Shown piece by piece: positions 42,523 to 51,173 of a DNA stretch of 64,000 nt. Made by a program: the position numbers and the translations under genes. Under the pieces are notes generated by a model. That model searched no databases and was not told where the DNA came from. It saw only the letters and a program-made list of their open reading frames with translations. Location: contig NZ_PVNG01000006.1 in assembly GCF_003001935.1 (NCBI RefSeq), positions 124,001-188,000 of the forward strand, read 5' to 3'. The stretch's first letter is position 1; every line of letters starts with the position of its first letter. Origin of the DNA: Nonomuraea fuscirosea. GTDB lineage: Bacteria; Actinomycetota; Actinomycetes; Streptosporangiales; Streptosporangiaceae.

Positions 42523-43476
42523 TCACACCAGCGCGAGCTGCGCCGCCGCCGGCTCTCGCGGCTCGGCCACCGGCGCCCCGCATCCCATCCCGTACATGCG
42601 GCACAACTGCGCGATCTGGCCCGTGATCCGGCCCTCATAGCCCGCCGACGGCAGCCCCGCCCGGTCGTACAGCTCCGCATAGCGCTCGACCAGCTGCGGA
42701 TGCGCCTCCTCCAGCCACCGCAGGTACCACTCCCGCGTGCCCGGCGGCAGCCGCAGCACCACCGGCTCCACCGCCGCCGCGCCCGCCGACGCGATCCGCC
42801 GTACGGTGGCCGCCAGCTGATCGGCCGCGTCACTCAGCAGCGGCAGCACCGGCGACATCAGCACCCGGCACTCCACCCCCGCCTCCACCAGCGCCGACAC
42901 CAGCTCCAGGCGCGCCTGCGCCGACGGCGCCCCCGGCTCCACCGCCCGCCGGATCCGCTCGTCCACGAACGCGATCGACACCGCCACCCGCGCACCCGCC
43001 CGCGCCAGCAGCTCCGCGTCCCGCACCACCAGCGCGCTCTTGGTGTAGACCGTGAACGCCGCCCCCGCGCTCGCCAGCGCCCCGATCACCCCCGGCATCA
43101 GCCGGTAGCGTTCCTCCGCCGCCTGGTAGCAGTCGCCGCCCACCCCGACCGCGATCTCCGTGCCGTCCCACCGCGCGAGCTCCGCCCGCAACCGCTCCAC
43201 CACGTTGGGCCTGACCACGATCCGGGTGTCGAAGTCGGCGCCCGCGTCGAGCCCGAGCCGGCGATGACCCGCGCGGGCGCCGCAGCCGCGGCAGGCATGG
43301 GCGCAGCCACGGTAGGGGGAGACCGCCCACCGCTGCGCGATGCCCGCGACCTGCGGCACCCGCTCGATCACGGTGCGGGCCTGCATCTCGTAGAAGCCGT
43401 CACGCGCCACGGCGCGCCGCTCGATCAGCGGACGCTCATCGGCGGCGTCGACAAGCGCAAGCGCGTCCCAACCCAC
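42523..43476 (-). CDS. Rv2578c-family radical SAM protein (spore photoproduct lyase-like)
   Basis: 317 aa. Cluster motif C-x3-C-x2-C in YRGCAHACRGCGAR, then FDTRIVVRPNVVERLRAEL, GGDCYQAAEERYRLMPGVIGAL, FTVYTKSALVVRDAELL and VLMSPVLPLLSD, which parallel the Rv2578c/SplB-like family. The substrate is unknown; DNA or RNA repair is suggested for relatives. GTG 43476 (VGWDALAL) gives the family length; the frame stays open to 43572. Confidence 0.9.
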   Translation of the reverse strand: MGWDALALVDAADERPLIERRAVARDGFYEMQARTVIERVPQVAGIAQRWAVSPYRGCAHACRGCGARAGHRRLGLDAGADFDTRIVVRPNVVERLRAELARWDGTEIAVGVGGDCYQAAEERYRLMPGVIGALASAGAAFTVYTKSALVVRDAELLARAGARVAVSIAFVDERIRRAVEPGAPSAQARLELVSALVEAGVECRVLMSPVLPLLSDAADQLAATVRRIASAGAAAVEPVVLRLPPGTREWYLRWLEEAHPQLVERYAELYDRAGLPSAGYEGRITGQIAQLCRMYGMGCGAPVAEPREPAAAQLALV

Positions 43477-43607
43477 ATCACCAGTGGAACACGCATTCGA
43501 CTCCGTTTTCAAGCCGTTCCCCCCAACCCCGCCCGCCCGCGCGGGGGAGCGGACCCACGATACTGGCGGCACACCCGCCCCGCCCCGCCTTCGTCTGGAG
43601 CCCCCTC

Positions 43608-43931
43608 ATGGCCTGGATCCTGCTCGCCCTCGCCATCGCCTCCGAGGTCGTCGCCACCACCGCGCTCAAACTCAGCAACGGCTTCACCCATCTCGGCTGG
43701 AGCCTCACCGTCGCCGCCGGCTACATCATCTCGTTCCTGCTGCTGGCCCGCGTCCTCAAACTCCAGCTCGACGTCGGCACCGCCTACGCCGTCTGGTCCG
43801 GCGCCGGCACCGCCGCCATCGCCCTCATCGGCGCCGCCTTCCTGGGCGAGACCCTCACCCCCGTCAAGGTCGGCGGTATCCTGCTGATCATCGCCGGCGT
43901 CGTCGTCCTCAACCTCGCCGGCGGCCACTGA
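43608..43931 (+). CDS. Small multidrug resistance (SMR) transporter
   Basis: 107 aa, four helices, dual-topology proton antiporter for cationic drugs or guanidinium. The essential Glu is in ASEVVATTALKLSNGF (residue 13); the TM4 end GGILLIIAGVVVLNLAGGH is typical. ATG 43608 follows GGAG. First of a small plus-strand group with DUF952 and SnoaL genes. Confidence 0.95.
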   Translation: MAWILLALAIASEVVATTALKLSNGFTHLGWSLTVAAGYIISFLLLARVLKLQLDVGTAYAVWSGAGTAAIALIGAAFLGETLTPVKVGGILLIIAGVVVLNLAGGH

Positions 43932-43937
43932 ACCAGC

Positions 43938-43978
43938 GGCCCCGCGCGCACCCCGCTCGGCCGGGGGAGCGCGGGGCC
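43938..43978 (+). terminator. Terminator after SMR gene
   Basis: GGCCCCGCGC (43938-43947) pairs with GCGCGGGGCC (43969-43978), 10 perfect base pairs, with an inner CCCC/GGGG stem. Confidence 0.7.
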
Positions 43979-44001
43979 CCGTCCCTCAGCGAACGGACAC
44001 C

Positions 44002-44304
44002 ATGATCCACCACCTCGCCCTGCACACCGACTGGGAGCACGCCCGCACCACAGGGGAGTACCGCGTCTCCACCCTCGGACGCACCCTCGACCAGGTCGGC
44101 TACATCCACTGCAGCCGCGACCTGCCCCAGCTGCACGGCGTCCACACCGCCTTCTACAGCCACCTCACCGAACCACTGATCATCCTCGACATCGACCCCG
44201 CCGGCCTCGACGTCCGCGTCGAGAACGGCTACCCCCACCTGTACGGCCCCCTGCCCCTGACCAGCGTCACCGCCACCCGCCCCTACACCCGCACCACCAC
44301 CTGA
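44002..44304 (+). CDS. DUF952 family protein
   Basis: 100 aa. MIHHLALHTDWEHARTTGEYRVSTL..., VGYIHCSRDLPQLHGVHTAFY and DIDPAGLDVRVENGYPHLYGPLPLTSV are the hallmarks of DUF952, an ADP-ribosyltransferase-like fold with unknown role. Stands 70 bases after the SMR gene, beyond its terminator. Confidence 0.93.
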   Translation: MIHHLALHTDWEHARTTGEYRVSTLGRTLDQVGYIHCSRDLPQLHGVHTAFYSHLTEPLIILDIDPAGLDVRVENGYPHLYGPLPLTSVTATRPYTRTTT

Positions 44305-44312
44305 CGCCGCCC

Positions 44313-44687
44313 ATGGACACCCGCGCCGCCGCCCAGCGCTTCGCCGACACCTGGCAGCACGCCTGGACCCACCACGACGTCACCGCCATCACCGCCCTCT
44401 ACCGCGACGACGCCGTCCACACCAGCATGCCCTTCCGACCCCCGCACCAGGGCCGCCAGGCCATCGCCGACTACATCACCTGGTCCTTCACCGGCGAGAG
44501 CGACCCCCACGTCACCTTCGCCACCCCCATCGTCGACGGCGACCAGGCCGCCATCGAATTCCGCGTCCACGCCCACGACGACGGCCGCCCCATCACCCTG
44601 GCCGGCTGCGTCTTCGCCCGCTTCGACGCCGACGGCCTCGCCGTACAGACGCGCGACTACTGGCACACCACCGACGGCCACCACTGA
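44313..44687 (+). CDS. SnoaL-like NTF2-superfamily protein
   Basis: 124 aa: RFADTWQHAWTHHDVTAITALYRDDAVHTSMPFRPPHQGRQAIADYITWSF and FRVHAHDDGRPITLAGCVFARFDADGLAVQTRDYWHT. A small-molecule binding or isomerase-type cone fold. Starts 8 bases after the DUF952 stop, so probably the same transcript. Confidence 0.9.
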   Translation: MDTRAAAQRFADTWQHAWTHHDVTAITALYRDDAVHTSMPFRPPHQGRQAIADYITWSFTGESDPHVTFATPIVDGDQAAIEFRVHAHDDGRPITLAGCVFARFDADGLAVQTRDYWHTTDGHH

Positions 44688-44796
44688 CCACCGGCGCCCA
44701 CCCATGACGAAGGCCCGCCGCGCCCCGCGCGACGAGCCGTACCGGACAAAGGAAGACCGCCACCCGTCCCCCTCCCGGACGGGCCACCTCCAGCGA

Positions 44797-45084
44797 TCAG
44801 CGCACCACCCGCAACGGCGCACGCCCCGCACCCGCGGGCACCGGCACCGGAGCAGGGGAGGGGGCCGGCCTCGGCCGCGCCACCTGCTGCGTCACCTCCG
44901 CAGCCTGCTGCTGCACCTGCTGCCGGGCCGCCATCTGCTGCGTCTGATCCGCCGCCTCGGCACACCCGCCCGAGCAGTACCCGTTCGTCACGATCAGCCG
45001 CCCCCGCGACGCCGTGTACGACTCCTTACCGGAAGCGGGCAGAACCCCCCGACACATCGGACATAAAACCGACTCGTTCCCCAC
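44797..45084 (-). CDS. Small zinc-ribbon protein with Gln-rich tail
   Basis: 95 aa from GTG 45084, with the strong site GAGAGGAG. C-x2-C (VLCPMCRGVLPASGKESY) and C-x3-C (NGYCSGGCAEA) make a likely zinc site; then a Gln/Ala-rich helix (QTQQMAARQQVQQQAAEVTQQ) and a Pro-rich end. No known family; the strong ribosome site and Cys pattern support a real gene. Confidence 0.7.
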   Translation of the reverse strand: MGNESVLCPMCRGVLPASGKESYTASRGRLIVTNGYCSGGCAEAADQTQQMAARQQVQQQAAEVTQQVARPRPAPSPAPVPVPAGAGRAPLRVVR

Positions 45085-45361
45085 GTGCTGCTCCTCTCGC
45101 GGCGCGAATGGCAGGACTCCCACCCTAAAACCACACCTGGCGCCAAGGACAGCGAATCAACACAACGTCAAACCAGCCGTCAACGCACCCGGGAGCCCGC
45201 CCCACCGCACCGCCCGCCCCCGAAACCCCCGCTCACCACCCCCGCCCGGCTCGCACCACCACCCTCACGAGCCGCTCGGGGAGAGCGGAAAAATCTTCCC
45301 ACCAACCGCACCCGTCCCGCACCATGAGGCTCGTCGCCTGCCGAGGGGGAGACGCCCCGGC

Positions 45362-45947
45362 TCAACCCGGACCGTGACGGTTCTCCTGAGACAGCAGCCG
45401 GAGAAACACCGGCGCCAGCAGGTCCACCGACGTCTCCCGCAACGCCTCCTCGACGGTGACCAGACGCGACCGCAGCTCGTAACCCTCCGTGTCCACCCAC
45501 TCGGTGTCCGGCGTGCTCTCCCGCCCGGACGCCCCTCGCCTGGCAGACGATCTGCAGGAAATCGGGGAACGGGGCCGCGGGGCCGGGCGGCTGGGGGAGC
45601 AGGTGCGTCAGATGCAGCCACCCCACGCGCCGGACACTGCCGCGATCGACCCACCAGCCGGTCTCCTCACGCACCTCGCGCACGATGGTGTCCGTGAACG
45701 ACTCACCGGCCCGCCGCCGCCCGCCCGGCCACGGATGAGCGCCGTCGCGGTTCTCACAGAAGACGATCGAGTCGCCGACCCGGACGATGCACCGCACCGA
45801 CGTCACCAGCTCCAGCGGCACCTCGACGTCGGAGGTGTGGGCGCCGACGCGGAGCGGCAGCCGCCCGCCGGCCCAGGCGATCTCGTGGCTTTCCACCGGG
45901 ATGACCGTCTCCAGGAGGCGGGCCAGCTCTGGGTGGCGTTCTCTCAT
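45362..45947 (-). pseudogene. NUDIX hydrolase gene with a +1 frameshift
   Basis: From the ATG at 45947 the frame encodes a NUDIX fold with the box GGRRRAGESFTDTIVREVREETGWW. After PFPDFLQIVCQARGVRA the frame is lost; shifting by one base at the GGG run near 45520-45522 restores a natural C-terminus (STPDTEWVDTEGYELRSRL, then VTVEEALRETSVDLLAPVFLRLLSQENRHGPG) ending at TGA 45364-45362. The total of 586 bases is one more than a multiple of three. Either a sequencing error or a real mutation; unshifted, the gene runs to 45180 with a low-complexity tail. Confidence 0.8.
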
Positions 45948-46017
45948 CCCTGCTCCTTTTCCTCGTATGGGACCGGGCGGCTCGCCTGCCGGTGGGGAGC
46001 GTCCCGGCGACGTCTAC

Positions 46018-46047
46018 TTGACATAATGTTCATTATCAAGCAACTGT
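46018..46047. promoter_or_regulatory. Divergent promoters with ATAATG-TT-CATTAT operator
   Basis: ATAATG-TT-CATTAT (46023-46036) is a perfect inverted repeat. TTGACA (46018-46023) reads right; on the minus strand TTGATA, 17 bases, TAGACG reads toward the NUDIX gene, with the repeat inside its spacer. Confidence 0.55.
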
Positions 46048-46090
46048 GGAAGTGCCGAATAATCCGCGCCCGCGCGGGCAGGCGCACCGC

Positions 46091-46345
46091 ATGCTCCCGC
46101 TCGACATCGCCGCCCCCAGCATCGTCGCGCTCACCGCCGTCGTCACGGCCGGTGCCATCTGGCTGATCATTCTCGCGGTACGCCTCACCAAGAGCCCGCG
46201 CAACCGTCCCGGCATCAGTGTCGATCTTGTCGATCAGGTGCGCGAGCTGAAGGCGCTCGGCCAGATCCAGGAAGCCGTGTTCTTCGTACGCGGTGAGACC
46301 GGGATGAGCCAGCGCGCCGCCGCCCGCTTCGTCAACCGTCTGTGA
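46091..46345 (+). CDS. Small membrane-anchored protein with L7/L12 C-terminal-like domain
   Basis: 84 aa: one membrane helix (IVALTAVVTAGAIWLIILAV) then VDLVDQVRELKALGQIQEAVFFVRGETGMSQRAAARFVNRL, which matches the helix-loop-helix of the ribosomal L7/L12 C-terminal domain (the AIKxVRxxTGLGLKEAKxxV pattern). Such small membrane proteins occur widely in actinomycetes; role unknown. GTG 46046 is an alternative start. Confidence 0.7.
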   Translation: MLPLDIAAPSIVALTAVVTAGAIWLIILAVRLTKSPRNRPGISVDLVDQVRELKALGQIQEAVFFVRGETGMSQRAAARFVNRL

Positions 46346-46378
46346 CCCCCTGCCCGCGCCGGGTCACGCTTCGATGCC

Positions 46379-46410
46379 ATACCGAACAGAATGGGGCTTC
46401 TGTATGGTAT
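46379..46410 (+). terminator. Possible terminator hairpin
   Basis: ATACCGAACAGAA and TTCTGTATGGTAT pair over 13 positions (two mismatches) around TGGGGC; AATTTT follows at 46415. Lies 34 bases after the L7/L12-like stop. Confidence 0.45.
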
Positions 46411-46681
46411 AGGTAATTTTCGCATCGAATGTGCGTTTTCGTGCGGCTTGGCGGGATGCCGTTCGCAGCGGTTGCAGGAGAACGGCTGCCGTCGCCGGGC
46501 GGACGAGTGCCGGGATGTGAGCGCGCCGCCATGACGGTCCCGGCCTGCGATGATCGCCGGGGTGCGCGGGTGTTCTGCTCCCCTGTCCCCTGTTCGAAAA
46601 ATGTCGATGGGTCAGGCGTCACAACGCTCCGCTCCCCCATGCCGGCGTGCCGCCGGCCGGTCATGAGCGTCATCGGCCGAG
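46411..46681. other. Intergenic stretch, no gene seen
   Basis: Frames here (for example 46429-46681, plus) are short and lack ribosome sites or domains. Confidence 0.5.
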
Positions 46682-46709
46682 CCGGTCGCCTGGAGCTCCA
46701 GGCGACCGG
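46682..46709 (-). terminator. Perfect 28-bp palindrome terminating the ABC operon
   Basis: CCGGTCGCCTGGAG and CTCCAGGCGACCGG, no spacer, 12 bases downstream of the stop of the leftward ABC operon. Confidence 0.7.
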
Positions 46710-46721
46710 TGGGCTTCTCCC

Positions 46722-48437
46722 CTATTCAGGCGCCGCCGGCGTCATGGAGAGGTTCCAGTAGGCGGCGTAGCGGCCGCCGCGGCGCAGGAGTTCGTCGTGG
46801 GTGCCTTCTTCTGCCACCCGGCCGCCGTCCAGGAAGGCGATGTGGTCGGCGTTGCGTACGGTGCGCAGCCGGTGGGCCACCATCACCACGGTCCGGCCCG
46901 CCATGAGCCGTTCGATGCCCTGGTGGACGGCTGCTTCGTTGGCCGGGTCGAGGGCGGAGGTCACCTCGTCCAGCAGCACGATGGGGGCGTCTTTGAGCAG
47001 GGCGCGGGCGATGGAGACGCGCTGGCGTTCGCCGCCTGACAGCAGGGTGCCGCCTTCGCCGACGGGGGTGGCCCAGCCGTCGGGCAGGCGTTCGATCACC
47101 TCGTCCAGGCGGGCCGCGGTCGCCGCGGCGCGGACTTCGGCGGTGGTGGCGGCAGGGCGGCCGAGGCGGATGTTGTCCTCGATGGTGGCGTCGAAGAGGT
47201 AGACGTCCTGGAAGACGATGGCGATGCGGGCCATGAGTGCCTGGGTGTCGATGGCGCGGACGTCGGTGCCGCCGATGCGGATCGCGCCGGTGTTCACGTC
47301 GTGGAAGCGGGCCAGGAGGTGCAGCAGGGTGGTCTTGCCGGCGCCTGAGGGGCCGACGACGGCGAGCCGGTGGCCTTCGGGGAGGGTGAGGGTGAGGTGG
47401 TCGATCACGGTGTGGTCGCCGTGGCGGAAGGTGACGGAGTCGAATTCGAGGTCGTGGCGGGTGGGTTCGATCGGGTCGGGGGGTTCGGGGAGCGGCGGGG
47501 TGCGCAGGAGGGTGTCGAGTTTGGTGAGTTCGGCGCGGGCGCCGCGGAGCTGGCCGCCGATGTCGCCGAGGGACAGCAGGGGGTCGGCGCAGCGGGTGGC
47601 CAGGACGAGGAGGGTGAGTGCTTCGGCGGGGCCGATGGTGGCGCCGAGGGCCAGATGGGTGGCCAGGATCAGGAGTGCGGTGAGGATGGCCTGCACGGTG
47701 AGGGTCAGGCCGAGGACGCCGGGCAGTGCCGAGAGCGTGGAGCGGCGGGAGGCGTGCTGGAGTTCGCGCAGGGAGTCGTCGAGCAGGGTGAAGCGTTCGG
47801 TGGTGCGGCCGCCTGCCCGCAGTACGGGCTGGGTTTGGAGGTATTCGATGACGCGGCCGGTGGCTTGCTGGTCGCGGTGGTGGCGTTCGGTGTCGGCGGC
47901 GTTGGTGGCGCGTCCGGTCCAGTGCTGGATGGCGGCGACGACGGGGACGGCGAGGAGTGCGGCCAGTCCGAGCGGGGGGTTGTAGGCGAGCATCACGGCG
48001 ACGATGGTGAGGGGGGTGACGGCGGCGGCGATGTAGGGCGACAGGACGTGTGCGAGGACGCTCATCGCCTGGAGTACTCCCCTGCTGGCCAGGAGGGAGA
48101 CTTCGCCGACGCGGCCGGGGGCGTACCAGCCGATGGGCAGGCGGGCCAGGTGGTCGCCGAGCCGCCGGTAGGTGCCGCGCAGGAGGGTGGTGCCGACGCG
48201 GAAGCCGGACAGGTCGGCGGCGTAGCGGAGTGCGGCGTAGGCGGCGACGGCGGTGGCGAAGGCGATGAGCCAGGGGCGGGCGGCGGTGGTGTCGCCTGTG
48301 AGCAGGGCGTGCAGCATGGGGACGAGCAGGGCGTAGGACAGTCCTTCGGCGATCGCGGTGGCGGTCATGAGGGCTATGGTGCGGCGCACGGGTCGGGCGT
48401 AGTGGTGTCCCAGGACGCGCAGGAGCATGCGGATCAT
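46722..48437 (-). CDS. Half-size ABC transporter, YbtQ/IrtB-like (permease-ATPase fusion)
   Basis: 571 aa: six-helix membrane domain (residues about 1-310) and ATPase domain with Walker A GPSGAGKTT, Q-loop IVFQDVYLFDATIEDNIRLG, signature LSGGERQRVSIARAL, Walker B VLLDEVTSALDP and H-loop AHR. The opening MIRMLLRVLGHHYARPVRRTIALMTATAIAEGLSYALLVPML resembles IrtB/YbtQ half-transporters, which import ferric siderophores despite an exporter fold. ATG 48437 overlaps the stop of its partner by 4 bases; the two form a heterodimer. Confidence 0.92.
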   Translation of the reverse strand: MIRMLLRVLGHHYARPVRRTIALMTATAIAEGLSYALLVPMLHALLTGDTTAARPWLIAFATAVAAYAALRYAADLSGFRVGTTLLRGTYRRLGDHLARLPIGWYAPGRVGEVSLLASRGVLQAMSVLAHVLSPYIAAAVTPLTIVAVMLAYNPPLGLAALLAVPVVAAIQHWTGRATNAADTERHHRDQQATGRVIEYLQTQPVLRAGGRTTERFTLLDDSLRELQHASRRSTLSALPGVLGLTLTVQAILTALLILATHLALGATIGPAEALTLLVLATRCADPLLSLGDIGGQLRGARAELTKLDTLLRTPPLPEPPDPIEPTRHDLEFDSVTFRHGDHTVIDHLTLTLPEGHRLAVVGPSGAGKTTLLHLLARFHDVNTGAIRIGGTDVRAIDTQALMARIAIVFQDVYLFDATIEDNIRLGRPAATTAEVRAAATAARLDEVIERLPDGWATPVGEGGTLLSGGERQRVSIARALLKDAPIVLLDEVTSALDPANEAAVHQGIERLMAGRTVVMVAHRLRTVRNADHIAFLDGGRVAEEGTHDELLRRGGRYAAYWNLSMTPAAPE

Positions 48438-50224
48438 CGGGGGTCGTCTCCTCGGTGGGTTCGCCAGAACGCGGCGAACCTGCCGTTCTGGTTCAGGAGT
48501 TCGGCGGGTGTGCCGTGTTCGGTGATCGTTCCGTTCTCCAGCAGCACGACGGTGTCGGCGTCGGTGATCGTCTCCAGGCGGTGGGCGATGACGACGATGG
48601 TGCGGTCGCCCCGGGAGGTGGTCAGTGCGTGGCGTACGGCGTGTTCGGTGTGGGGGTCGGCGAAGGCGGTGGCCTCGTCCAGGACGAGGACGGGGGTGTC
48701 GGCGAGCAGGGCGCGGGCGATGGCGATGCGTTGGGTTTCTCCGCGTGACAGGCCGGTTTCCTCGTCGAGGATGGTGTCGTAGCCGCGTGGCAGTCGCAGG
48801 ATGCGGTCGTGGATGTTGGCGAGTCTGGCGGCTGTGGTCACCTGATGGTGGTCGGCGTGTGGGAGGGCGAGGGCGATGTTGTCGGTGACGGAGGCGCGCA
48901 GGAGGCGGATGTCCTGGAAGACGAAGGAGATGGTGCGGTAGAGCTGGTTGCTGCCGAGGTCGCGCAGGTCGGTGCCGCCGAGGGTGATGGAGCCGTGGGT
49001 GGGGTCGAAGAAGCGGGGCAGGAGCTGGACGAGGGTGGATTTGCCGCTGCCTGAGGGGCCGACGATGGCGGTGGTGGTGCCGGGTTCGAGGGTGAGGTCG
49101 ATGCCGCGCAGGACGGTGCGGCCGGTGTCGTAGCCGAAGTGCACGTTCCGTAGGTGCAGGCGGTGCCCTTGTGCGGTGGCGGGGCGGGCGGGTTCGGGTA
49201 GTGGGTCGACGGCGAGGACGTCTCTGATCCGGCCGGTTGCGCGCCAGGCGGTCTGCAGGTCGTCGAAGCCGTGCCCGAGGGCGGCGACCGGTGCGGTGAG
49301 TCCGAGGCCGAGCAGGAGGAAGGGCAGCAGGTCGGCGGGTGGCAGGCCGCCGTCCGCGATGAGGAGGGTGCCGCCGGTCAGCACGGCCAGGAGCACGAAC
49401 GGTGGTGCCAGCGCGGTCTGCATGGCGGCGGCGATGGGTGCGAGGCCGCGTGCCCAGCGCAGGAAGGTGTCGGCGAAGGTGTCGGTGGCGGTCAGGAAGG
49501 TGCGGTGGGTACGGTCGGCGCCGCCGAAGGCTTTGACGACCGCGATGCCTTGGACGAATTCCACGGCCGAGTCGGCGATGCGTCCCATGGCCGTGTCGAA
49601 GTCGCGCTGTTCGCGCTGTCGTGCCGGGGTCATCATCAGCGGGACGAGCGCTATGGCCAGCAGGACCGGGATGAGGGTGATGAGGGTGAGGCGCCAGTCG
49701 ATGGTGAACAGGTAGATGAGTGACGCCAGGGGCACCACGAAGGCTGAGACGAGTTCGCCGGGGGTGTGCGCGATGAACGGGTGCACGGCGCTCACGTCCT
49801 CCCCCACCACCTTGGCGAGCTCGCCTGTCCTGCGCTGGGAGAGCCATCCGATCGGGACGCGGCCGAGGTGGGCGGCCAGGCGGCGGCGGAAGGCGAGCTG
49901 GACCTGGCCGTCGAGCAGGTGCCCGATCCCCGAGGAGGCGGTGGTGAACAGCAGCCGGATGAGCAGTCCGGTGACGCCGGCGAGTACCGCGGTCCAGGCG
50001 TGGGCGTGGTCGGGCGGGCCGGGCGCGAGGAGGGTGCGTCCGACTTCGGCCACCGCCAGGAGGGGTGCCAGGCCGGCTACGGCGCCGATGACCTGCAGGG
50101 TGAGGAGGGCGGTGAAGCTGCCGGCGTGGGGGCGCAGCAGGCCGGTCAGGGTGCCGGTGTCCGGCCGGGGGTCAGTCACGCGGGTGTCAGTCACGGAGGT
50201 GTCAGTCACGGAGGTGTCAGTCAC
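48434..50224 (-). CDS. Half-size ABC transporter, YbtP/IrtA-like (permease-ATPase fusion)
   Basis: 596 aa. Membrane domain with RVPIGWLSQRRTGELAKVVGEDV, then ATPase: Walker A GPSGSGKST, Q-loop FVFQDIRLLRASVTDNIALA, degenerate signature LSRGETQRIAIARAL, Walker B LVLDEATAFADPHTEHAV. The DEATAFADP motif is characteristic of YbtPQ/IrtAB-type siderophore transporters. The first ~20 residues are repeats of SVTDT encoded by a 15-bp repeat. GTG 50224 overlaps the end of the esterase gene by 8 bases. Confidence 0.92.
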   Translation of the reverse strand: MTDTSVTDTSVTDTRVTDPRPDTGTLTGLLRPHAGSFTALLTLQVIGAVAGLAPLLAVAEVGRTLLAPGPPDHAHAWTAVLAGVTGLLIRLLFTTASSGIGHLLDGQVQLAFRRRLAAHLGRVPIGWLSQRRTGELAKVVGEDVSAVHPFIAHTPGELVSAFVVPLASLIYLFTIDWRLTLITLIPVLLAIALVPLMMTPARQREQRDFDTAMGRIADSAVEFVQGIAVVKAFGGADRTHRTFLTATDTFADTFLRWARGLAPIAAAMQTALAPPFVLLAVLTGGTLLIADGGLPPADLLPFLLLGLGLTAPVAALGHGFDDLQTAWRATGRIRDVLAVDPLPEPARPATAQGHRLHLRNVHFGYDTGRTVLRGIDLTLEPGTTTAIVGPSGSGKSTLVQLLPRFFDPTHGSITLGGTDLRDLGSNQLYRTISFVFQDIRLLRASVTDNIALALPHADHHQVTTAARLANIHDRILRLPRGYDTILDEETGLSRGETQRIAIARALLADTPVLVLDEATAFADPHTEHAVRHALTTSRGDRTIVVIAHRLETITDADTVVLLENGTITEHGTPAELLNQNGRFAAFWRTHRGDDPR

Positions 50225-50228
50225 GGAG
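50184..50228. repeat. 15-bp tandem repeat, three perfect copies
   Basis: GTGTCAGTCACGGAG at 50184, 50199 and 50214, with a degenerate fourth upstream (50168). It spans the esterase stop and ABC start, so each copy offers another GTGACTGACACC start. Confidence 0.95.
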
Positions 50229-51155
50229 GTGCTCCTGGAGGAAGGCGAGGATCTCCGCCCGGGCGGGTGTCGCCTGGGGGGTCAGGCCCGGCATGCTGAG
50301 GAACGCGTGTCCCGCCTGCGGGTGTTCGCTGAGCCGGGCGGGTGTTCCGGCCGTCTGGAGGCGGTGGGCGTAGTGGCGGCCGTGGTCGGCGAGGGGGTCG
50401 GCGGCCGGTACCACGACGAGGGCGGGGGCCAGGTCGTGGAGGTCGTCGGCGTGCAGCGGGGACAGGGCGCGGGCGTCGGTGCCTTCGGGGACGGCCAGGC
50501 GCTGGAAGAGGCGCAGTTGCGGTAGGGACAGGGTGGGTGTGTCGGGGTAGCGGGTCGTCGAGTCGTAGGTCCAGGCGGTGGGGGTCAGGTCGGTGGCCGG
50601 GTTGACCAGGACCTGTGCTCGCAGGTTCAGGCTGGCCTGGTGGGCTCTGATGGCGGTCAGGGCGGTGATGAGGCCGCCGCAGCTTTCGCCGAAGACGGCG
50701 GCGCGGGCGGGGTCGATGTCCCAAGTCCCGGCGTGGCGCAGCAGGTGCCGCAGGACGTCCCAGGCGTCGTCGGCGGCGGCCGGCAGCGGGGTCTGCGGGT
50801 CGAGGAGGCGGTGCTCGACCGAGACGACGGCCGCGGGCAGGTGGGCGGCGAGGTGGCTGTTGACCCAGTCGCTCTGTGCGGCCGTGCCGACGAAGCCGCC
50901 TCCGTGCACGTGGATCACGAGGGGCAGGGGGCCCGTGGCCGGGGGGCGGTACACGCGGACGGGGAGTTCGCGGCCGGGTAGCGGTACGTGCTGCCAGGTG
51001 ATGGTGGCGGCGGGGTCGGGTTGTCCGGTGATGACGCGTGCGGCCGTGGAGGCGCGGGCGTGGTTCTCGGCGTCGCGGTAGGCGGTCAGTTGTTCGGGGG
51101 TCACCGTGGTCCAGTCGGGCTCCGGGGGCCGTCGTATCGTGGTGAGGTCGTTCAT
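50217..51155 (-). CDS. HSL-family alpha/beta hydrolase (esterase)
   Basis: 312 aa of the hormone-sensitive-lipase type: oxyanion motif HVHGGGFVG, nucleophile Ser in VFGESCGG, Asp in PAADPLADHG, His in QAGHAFLSM. First gene of the leftward operon with the two ABC halves; ATG 51155 follows GAGGAGAGG. If the transporters import a siderophore, the esterase could open an ester-bond scaffold to release iron, as Fes/IroE do; inference only. Confidence 0.92.
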   Translation of the reverse strand: MNDLTTIRRPPEPDWTTVTPEQLTAYRDAENHARASTAARVITGQPDPAATITWQHVPLPGRELPVRVYRPPATGPLPLVIHVHGGGFVGTAAQSDWVNSHLAAHLPAAVVSVEHRLLDPQTPLPAAADDAWDVLRHLLRHAGTWDIDPARAAVFGESCGGLITALTAIRAHQASLNLRAQVLVNPATDLTPTAWTYDSTTRYPDTPTLSLPQLRLFQRLAVPEGTDARALSPLHADDLHDLAPALVVVPAADPLADHGRHYAHRLQTAGTPARLSEHPQAGHAFLSMPGLTPQATPARAEILAFLQEHLRD

Positions 51156-51173
51156 GGGCCTCTCCTCAAGTTT

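Noticed and set aside
46332..46761. Two opposing ~110-aa frames downstream of the L7/L12-like gene
   Set aside because: Overlap the terminator hairpins and lack any family or ribosome signal.
46722..49847. 1041-aa frame spanning both ABC genes
   Set aside because: Its first half is Arg/Pro-rich out-of-frame reading; the real half-transporter begins at 48437.
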